Shown: piece by piece, positions 57,593 through 64,000 of the stretch
How the letters are laid out: the number at the start of each line of letters is the position of its first letter
Position numbering within the stretch: position 1 is the first letter of the stretch
Source of the DNA: Gnetum montanum
Lineage: Eukaryota > Streptophyta > Gnetopsida > Gnetales > Gnetaceae
Assembly (NCBI GenBank): GCA_015680685.1
Contig: MNCI01033474.1
Location: 2,046,393 to 2,110,392, forward strand
DNA: 64,000 nt
Reading direction: 5' to 3'
Position numbers and translations under genes: made by a program
Notes under the pieces: generated by a model
Told to the model about the DNA's origin: nothing
The model's database searches: none
What the model saw: the letters and a program-made list of their open reading frames with translations, nothing else

Positions 57593-58440
57593 ATCTTGTG
57601 ATTAATCTCAGATTTCTCAATCTATGGCGTGAAGATTCACATAGGCAGAGGTTTTCAGGTTCACCAGGTCCTTGGCGACGCTCAATGTCCCTTGTACAGT
57701 GCTTCTTCTTTGTAAGAGCGGGCGAAACTTTTAGCCATTTATACAGGTTGCTATCCTTCCGCGTGGGAAGATATGAGTATGCGGTACCAAGTAAACGGCA
57801 AACAGAAGTGTTGAATATGATGAAACAAAGGAGCATATCATGTAAATACGTAACACAGGTTGTTGCATCAGGAGGGATCAGGTATCTAGATCCTTGTCAC
57901 AAACAGGGTGTTGGCGATGGCTGCTATTATCCATGGTGTGGGACACCAATTCTAGTCACTGCTCCAATTCGTGATTCAGTTTCCACCATTGTTAGACGAA
58001 ATGGGACATTCAAATGATTCAATACAGAAGAAGATTTACGATGTTGTCATGACTGCTTGTCAGCTCCTCGGAGCACACAAGCTGCTGGCATCCGACATGG
58101 GGATATCAATCCTAACCACATCATTGGATTGGTAGCTGGTGTCTGCTGATGGGCATTCTTACTTCGTTCTAGTAAACTGGGGACATGCTGTTCTTGACGA
58201 TAGGGATGGTCTTGCAATAAATCTGCAATTTTCTTCCACATATGCGCTTCAAGAAGGAAAACTCTGCCCTGCTTCAGATATCGAAAGCCTTGTTTATGTG
58301 TTGTATTATTTGAGTCGTAGAAATATACCATCATCGGAGTCCATATAAGCAGCTTTGCTGTGGAAAGAGAGGATTGGGCAAGGCTAACTATTCTGCAACG
58401 ACTTGGTGAACTTTCTACAGTGTTAAGAGCATTTGCTAAT
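57593..58440 (+). pseudogene. Kinase-like gene remnant (C-lobe)
   Basis: It begins after a good acceptor (TTTCTTGCAG). It is mostly open in one frame from 57598 to 58017, then TGA, then on in the same frame to about 58147, then a frameshift to another frame until about 58430. Blocks in order: GGIRYLDPCHKQGVGDG, WCGTPILVTAPI, EEDLRCCHDCL, RHGDINPNHII (compare kinase catalytic loop HxDxxxxN), VLVNWGHAVLDDRD (compare the DFG region, with D replaced by N), SSTYALQEGKLCPASDIESLVYVLYYL (shown in part; compare the activation loop and DLESLGYVL helix of CK1/FunK1-like kinases). A kinase-like fold is thus likely, with catalytic activity doubtful. The gene is broken by two stops (near 58015 and 58346) and one frameshift. 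Confidence 0.55.
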
Positions 58441-60800
58441 TACTGTAGAATAATAATTTCATAAATTTCTGTTTTAGAAGTAAGGATACAAAATAGAGAA
58501 TAAATAGAATTTTTATTGAACTGAAACTAGTTCTCCCATAATCAGTAGACACTTTGCAATGAGAACATAGGACACGATCAATAATATCTAAACTGCTGCA
58601 TGCATGACCACTACTAAAAAATACCAACAAATCTCGAGTGACAACTAATTCCTAAAAGGCAAGTCAGGAATTACTCCAACAATTATGTGGACAGTCTTTG
58701 CGGCGCTCCATATCCACTGGACTATGAAATATAGGTAAGAAGGCTAGGGCCTTACATGGTGATGAACATTGTGAATGGGGTGATCACAATTAGGCTATTG
58801 TAAGGAATGATGAAATTGCAGAATCTTCTGGAACATCACATCCAGAGCATGTATTTAATAAAATGTATTTAAATGGAATAGTTCAGAATCTGTCATATAT
58901 CCATGGCTTAGCTGCCAACTCTGCATCAAAAGAATCTGGTTCGTGGAGGAATCGAGGATTCGTGATTCTGTACGTATGCCTCAAAAAAAGTGGGTTGGTA
59001 GCCGGGGACGTGATAAAGAAAATTTAAATAAAAGCAAGAAAATTTGCAAAGGTATGGAGGGCAGTGAATCCATTTCCTTGCTCAGGAGTCATAATCTGGC
59101 AAACATATAATTTCTGCAACAACCAAAATGACAGCAATAAAATGAAATCCTTTTGTTACTCAATTCAATATTTCCAAAAATGAAATTAAGCCTCAAGCCT
59201 CAACTAAATTTATAACAAATCAGGTCTGCTAATACTTTTGTTCAAACGACTACCTGTGAGTAGCACCTTAGGAACTACTTGTGAGTAGGGCCACACTGAA
59301 GATGACTGTATTATAAGAATACACAACTTAACTAAACTAGGCACAGACCAGTAACTCATCTCACCTATAATGATCGAAAACCTTTCAGACGCTGGAAAAT
59401 CGGCACTGATGAAGGGGAAAGTAAAAACAGAGCACTATGAGCTTGCATGTGGCCATTGTCCATGTGATGTGCTGGTGGGCTTTGTTTCTTTATAAGCAAA
59501 CAGATTTTTAAAAAAGTTGAACAAGCATCCATCCGTCATCATGTTCATGACTCATGAACCATGACGCTGACCCTGTTTTGTTTTTTCTTTTCTTTTTTAA
59601 GCAGAGATATGAGAAAAAGAGCAAAAACCAGCAATGAACAATAAACACGCAAGAATGTGTGTCATGACGGAACCTTTGATGCTCCCACAGTCAGGCGAAT
59701 CCATGCAAATGCAATGTTTTGCTCGCACGCCCCGTCCAAAACTTTCCGTATGACCCATACTTGCCACTTCGGCCATCGGTTACCATAGTAGCCCTTTCGT
59801 GATTTCCGTGTTTGTTTATTTATTTGTACTCCCTTGTTTTCTGTGGTCCGTCTGCCGATGCCATGAATCTTGATTGGAAATTTTTGGTATGATTCAGAAC
59901 AGGAGAAGATATGTAAGATTTTAATGCAAAATGCAGACATCGCAAGAACGAAAAAGGCAATAACAATACCAGGGGAGGCAAGGCTACCATATCAATGTAG
60001 ACAAAATTTCATTGGAAATTATGAAATACGTACCCACTGCGAATTTAATAAGCTTCTGTACGCCCTCCCGAATCTGACACGAACAGTTCGTCAAAATTTA
60101 TAGAGAATCGTGAATCTCCGGCGCATAGGCTGCCAATTACGGACGGTGCAGAACTTCCGGGATAAATTAAAATAAGTATGCAACGTATGGCTTCCAAAAT
60201 TATTGTAAGGTTTTTCTTGACTGTAGTTTTACATGTGCCTTCAACAACCACGTTCGCCGGCAATCGTAACCCAGTACCTGTGTTAACATTAAGCGTGTTT
60301 GGTTTCTAGTGAGAGATGCCGAGTATTTAACTGCTTTGGAAGTGATATCCCGACAGAAGTGAGCATCTTCTTGGGTTCAAGAATCACACAAAATCACAGA
60401 ATCTACACACCTTTTCTTAATAGGAGAAGTATAAGATAAAAATGCAGCATCCACAGAGCCGACAAAGTTGGTTTTTTCCACCAAAAAACGGTTTTGGCAG
60501 GTTGCTAATTTTTACAGAAAGGAAGTGGGGAGATGGGGGTTTGATTGTTGAAACCACCAACGTAAACCTTGTTGAGAAAATATGGCAGCAAGAGGTGGAA
60601 TGATCGCAGCAGGTTTTCAACGCTGGCCCTAGCTTGGAAATTCACAGCAAGTGTTGTGAAAATTCAACACCCAAATACCACAACTTCCACGCTGAAATTT
60701 CTGTTGCAGGGGGTTATTGGCAGCGTTGGATTTTCAAGGTTTTTTGCTGAGAAAATGCAGATATGGCTAGGAGGCAAAGTTGGCAATGATAGTTGCAGGA
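58441..60800. other. Intergenic sequence without recognised genes
   Basis: Several frames of 60-95 codons occur on both strands (for example 59662-59940 minus, 60045-60263 minus), none with a recognisable domain. GGTAAG and TTGCAG-type splice-like signals are present by chance frequency. Base composition is more balanced than left of 55 kb. Confidence 0.4.
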
Positions 60801-61520
60801 TTGGATGTAGAAATTGGGCAGAGGCCCTCCTTCTAGTGCCAAAAAACTGTAGCAATTGAAAATTTTAGTTGCTGGAAGACCACCACAACAATTTTAACTC
60901 CAAATCCCTAGCAACTTTGAAAAATGGAATTCAAGGTGCCCTGACACATCATCCAAGGACTTAGAAAATGTAAAATGAATAATGCAAAAGGAAAAATATG
61001 GATTTGAATAACCAAAAGCAAATATAAATTGCATACAAAATTGAAATCTTAAAACTTTATTAAAAAATAAAGAATGAGTTCAGGAGGAGATGTGTACAAG
61101 AAGTGCTTCTACTCCATGGAGTAGAGTCTATTGAAGTTGATGAAATCTACTCCATGATTCACATGCTCTACCACTCCCAATGCTATTGAAACCTCATCTG
61201 CTGCTACTCCAAATTTGCAACGTTGGTTACTATTGAGGGATGAAAAGTGTGAACGATTTGGGCTACTAGAATGCTCCATGCTCAGAGTTGAGGATCCCAG
61301 GAGTGCAATGTGAAAGCCACAAACTCACAAATTCCAAGAGGTAAAGGGGGTCACAAAGCTACAGTGGTTCCATGTTGAGGGGGTCTGAGAATATGCGTTG
61401 GTGTAAGCTCTTAGATGCCAAGATTTCAATGCTCAAGGTGTACCAAAGTGTGGAACTTGAAAATGGTGTTGGGGGTTTAAATTTTATAGTTTGGGTCATG
61501 TATAGGGCTACAAATTGGCT
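60800..61520. repeat. Dispersed repeat related to 10930-11650
   Basis: Collinear blocks are shared: GAAAATTTTAGTTGCTGGAAGA, CAACTTTGAAAAATGGAATTCAAGGT then CATCCAAGGACTTAG, AGCAAATATAAATTGCA, CTTTATTAAA, GGTGTAAGCTC and TCAATGCTCAAGG. This copy has more CpG and is presumably younger. Confidence 0.4.
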
Positions 61521-62800
61521 GCAAACAACTAAAACAGCAACTACAATTTGCTGTAAATTTCTATCACCTACAAGTAAGATGGGTGCCCAAATTTGGGGAG
61601 GGTAGGGGAGAGAAGGGGGGGCATGGGGCAACGAACAACAGAGGTGCTATATATGGAAAGTGTCATACCCCCATGGCCATTTTGTCTATTATAAATAGTA
61701 ACGGGGCACACCATCCATGCTGGGGAAGGGAAAGGTGCATCAATGCTAGGAGGATGGAACTCAACACTGCGGAAGAGGGTCAAACCACCCTCCACACTTA
61801 GATAGATGAGATTTACCCCTCTATGCTCGAGGTAGGTAAACCACACCTCCCATACATGCATTTTCAGTGTAGAAAGTGCTATACCTTCCATAAAACCCAT
61901 CAAATTGCCATTTTTGGCATTTTGAAAAGCATTTTTGATCCCCCTTCCCCAAGCCCAAATATAGACAATATGACTTTTTTTACTTGGGGAATGAGACTTT
62001 GACCACTTATGATGCATTTTTTAGCCCCAAAAGTATGAGATACGTGAGATTGCCCTCATGGGTTACAATCTTCACGTTCACAATGAACTTTTGCATCAGG
62101 TTTCATGGGGTGAAGGCTACAAGGGTTGCACAAGTTACAACATGCAATTTTGGTGGTGTTTCATTAAGTGATCATTTTTCTACCTCTCAGAATTCACACG
62201 TTTCAAAATTTTAATATTTTTTTGAGATTATAAGTGCATACAGGTCACAGTAGCTCACAACTCATAGATTGAGATGAGACTGTCGTTCACAATCCTTCAT
62301 ACTAGTAAACCATATGAATTTCTTGTTACTATATCTCTCGGGACTTCAACTAGACTATGACAATTGGTAGCTCGAAATTTGTTGACTACGATTAGACTGT
62401 AGTTTGCACTCTCTGACTATAGCCTCCTATGATAGCATTAGTCTCACACTCTATTGTAAGACATGAAACATAATAAATGTTTCCTCATTTGATCCACTAT
62501 AATAGATTGCAATTCGTAGTTGTAGATTACAACCTCCTACAACTCGCAGTACCCTTGTAGTTGGTTGCTTCACCCATATAAACATTACAGTTTACTCTAA
62601 AAAGAGGACTACATATAATTATTTGACTCCTACGAATCCTTAGAAAATTGAGGATGAAAAATAAAACAAAGAGATGGGTTAATGTCTTCATCATTAAGTC
62701 ATGAAAGGAAGATACTGAAACACCGTGAAAATTACGAGTCGGCCTCAGGCGAAGATTCGCAATTTAAGCAAGAATGCGCATCAGCTTTGTTCAAGGACAA
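61521..62800. other. Unassigned sequence
   Basis: A minus-strand frame 61568-62017 (149 codons) is the longest, but shows no domain and overlaps other frames. 62240-62610 is rich in CTAC/GTAG and CACACT motifs. I found nothing I can name. Confidence 0.4.
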
Positions 62801-62840
62801 GTTTACGTTCTGTTACGCACAGCAGCGTAATGAGCGTAAT
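62801..62840. repeat. Outlying hairpin unit related to the 49-bp array
   Basis: GTTTACGTTCTGTTACGC, ACAGCA, GCGTAATGAGCGTAAT: left and right arms pair with few mismatches, as in the units at 62967-63113. A more decayed relative lies at 62929-62955. Confidence 0.7.
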
Positions 62841-62966
62841 AAGCTCCAAAACAGTCAAAGGCTAGAGAAGCGCAACAGTTCAACACTTTTTCTCATGGCG
62901 CATGGATAACTTGCCTTTATCCTCGTTACGCGGCGGTGTGTACTATTGCGTATTTCATCACCAGGT

Positions 62967-63113
62967 ATTGTTTACGCTTCGTCACGTGCAGCTACGTAAT
63001 GAGCGTAAATTACACATTGTTTACGCTTCGTTACGTGCAGCTGCATAGCAAGCGTAAATCAAACATTGTCTACGCTTCGTTACGCGCGGCTGCGTAATGA
63101 GCGTAAGACAATT
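62967..63113. repeat. Three 49-bp hairpin-forming tandem repeats
   Basis: Units at 62967-63015, 63016-63064 and 63065-63113. Each contains TTACGCTTCGTTACG and, 5-8 bases later, a mirror complement GCGTAATGAGCGTAA, so each can fold into an imperfect stem. CpG-rich in an otherwise AT-rich region. About 230 bp upstream of a TATA box. Confidence 0.88.
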
Positions 63114-63224
63114 TTGGGCCTGTTGTTTTTATACCGGATTGCGCTCATACACGCAACGCAACGCGAATGAGTGTAATGCAGCTTGAAAGAAAATTGGAGC
63201 ACGCTCAACATGTACCTTCTCTTC

Positions 63225-63260
63225 ACACGCACAACACGCAAACGAGCGTGTTGTGTGTAG
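63225..63260. repeat. Inverted repeat with 13-pair stem
   Basis: ACACGCACAACACGC (63225-63239), six-base loop AAACGA, GCGTGTTGTGTGTAG (63246-63260). Ten perfect pairs next to the loop, then one wobble and two more pairs. Confidence 0.85.
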
Positions 63261-63339
63261 TCACAGTCTGACTTAAAATGATCAAGTCAACAGGACCCAC
63301 GTCATCAGGGTTGCGCCTTTTCCATGGAGCGTCGCAGCC

Positions 63340-63348
63340 TATAAATAC
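63340..63348 (+). promoter_or_regulatory. TATA box
   Basis: TATAAATAC is preceded by GGAGCGTCGCAGCC and followed within about 30-70 bases by a purine-rich leader. With the CG-rich repeats upstream this looks like a U3 or gene promoter. Confidence 0.6.
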
Positions 63349-64000
63349 CTCAGTTGACAAAGATACAGGGGTTGGCAAATCAGAGAAGCAAAAGCATATT
63401 TTTGAGCACCAGAGCACTTAGCACTTTGGAACAGAGATACAGAGAATAACACTTTGGCAATTGTTGATATTATCACCTTACAGCCGAAGCAGAGCACAGT
63501 TCGCTTTGAGCACCAGTGACAGGAGTAATCGTTTCTGCTGGGGAGACTCTATCAATCAGAAACAATTGATCGGTAGACGTCAAAGCTTGGCCTTCCTTGC
63601 ATCTCAGCTTTAGCCCACGAGGTAGATCGGACTTCTGTTTAGACCGTTTTGCTTGTTGTTTTGTGCTTGTTTCACATCCTGTAATCGGGGATTCCCTAGT
63701 GTAATTTCTCATGCAAAATATACATTTGTAAGTCAAAGCGCAGATCTTGAAGCTACGTGCTTCTCTTATGTTAGCCTCCTTTTATCGTGTTTAGCATTAT
63801 CACCGTTGCAATCCGTCTACATCGTTTTCCCCTCGTTTTACGATTCCTCGAATCAGATCGTAGTACGCAAATATCTGTAGTCTTCATCGTTTTACTGACC
63901 AGTAAGTCCCTGTATGATCGACAAGACCATTCAGGGCACCGCGGATTCGCTTTTTCCAGCATAGCCCTCACGCGGATCCGTGGTTAAAACTGTATACACG
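63349..64000 (+). other. Transcribed leader or LTR R/U5 of a unit continuing beyond the window
   Basis: CpG-rich, little decayed, with short frames only. TTGTTGTTTTGTGCTTGTTTC and GTAATCGGGGATTCC resemble R/U5-type sequence, but no LTR terminus or primer site is in the window. It could equally be a gene's 5' UTR and first intron. Confidence 0.4.

Noticed and set aside
59662-59940. Minus-strand 92-codon frame
   Set aside because: No family recognised and no supporting neighbour features.
60045-60263. Minus-strand frame starting MPANVVVEGTCK as a possible gene start
   Set aside because: Only 72 codons, no splice or domain support.
61568-62017. 149-codon minus-strand frame, the longest in the right end
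   Set aside because: No recognisable domain, overlaps other frames of similar quality, and lies in repeat-like sequence; I treat it as chance.

Overview
This window looks like intergenic chromosome from a seed plant with a large, slowly purged genome. A gymnosperm such as a conifer is my best guess, but no gene here fixes the species. Most of the sequence is old, stop-riddled Ty3/gypsy retrotransposon of two lineages, nested in one another, with satellite-like arrays between. I see no tRNA, rRNA, CRISPR or bacterial feature. Many in-frame stops fall where the family expects Gln, Trp or Arg, as if CAG, CAA, TGG or CGA had decayed by C-to-T change, which suggests heavy DNA methylation.

Athila-type family (plus strand, three copies). 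Copy 1 (414-8306, left end outside the window) keeps reverse transcriptase, RNase H, most of integrase, a long third ORF and the 3' LTR. Copy 3 (16637-22610, TSD ATGTT) has both LTRs, a tRNA-Asp-type primer site and gag, but lost the protease active site, all of RT/RH/INT and ORF3. Copy 2 (41698-52187, TSD CACAC/CATAT) has both LTRs, gag, protease, the end of integrase and ORF3, but no RT. ORF3 (about 919 and 951 codons) starts at a splice-acceptor-like site. Upstream of it lies a U3-like segment that could be an internal promoter.

Tat/Ogre-like material (minus strand, about 12.4-36.5 kb). Gag and protease lie at 36.5-32.2 kb and RT, two RNase H domains and integrase at 15.96-12.4 kb. The 16 kb between them holds copy 3 (nested), repeats sharing TTTTAGGCC, a ten-unit array of about 193 bp with palindromic cores, and on the opposite strand an eight-exon, GT-AG-spliced, decayed gene of about 1,050 codons (25482-31399). 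If all of this is one element, it is a giant one carrying an intron-bearing antisense gene. A second Tat-like gag fragment (plus strand) lies at 53081-54900.

Right end (about 55-64 kb). CpG is visibly more frequent and decay is lighter. There is a remnant of an intron-containing gene with a kinase-like C-lobe (exons near 56.2-56.55 and 57.59-58.44 kb). In its apparent intron, in the same orientation, sits a fragment of a SKOR/GORK-type outward potassium channel broken by a 7-bp duplication. The last 1.2 kb has three 49-bp hairpin-forming repeats, another hairpin and a TATA box, so it looks like the promoter/LTR region of a younger unit that continues past the window.

All similarity statements come from reading translations and aligning by eye; no search or alignment program was run.
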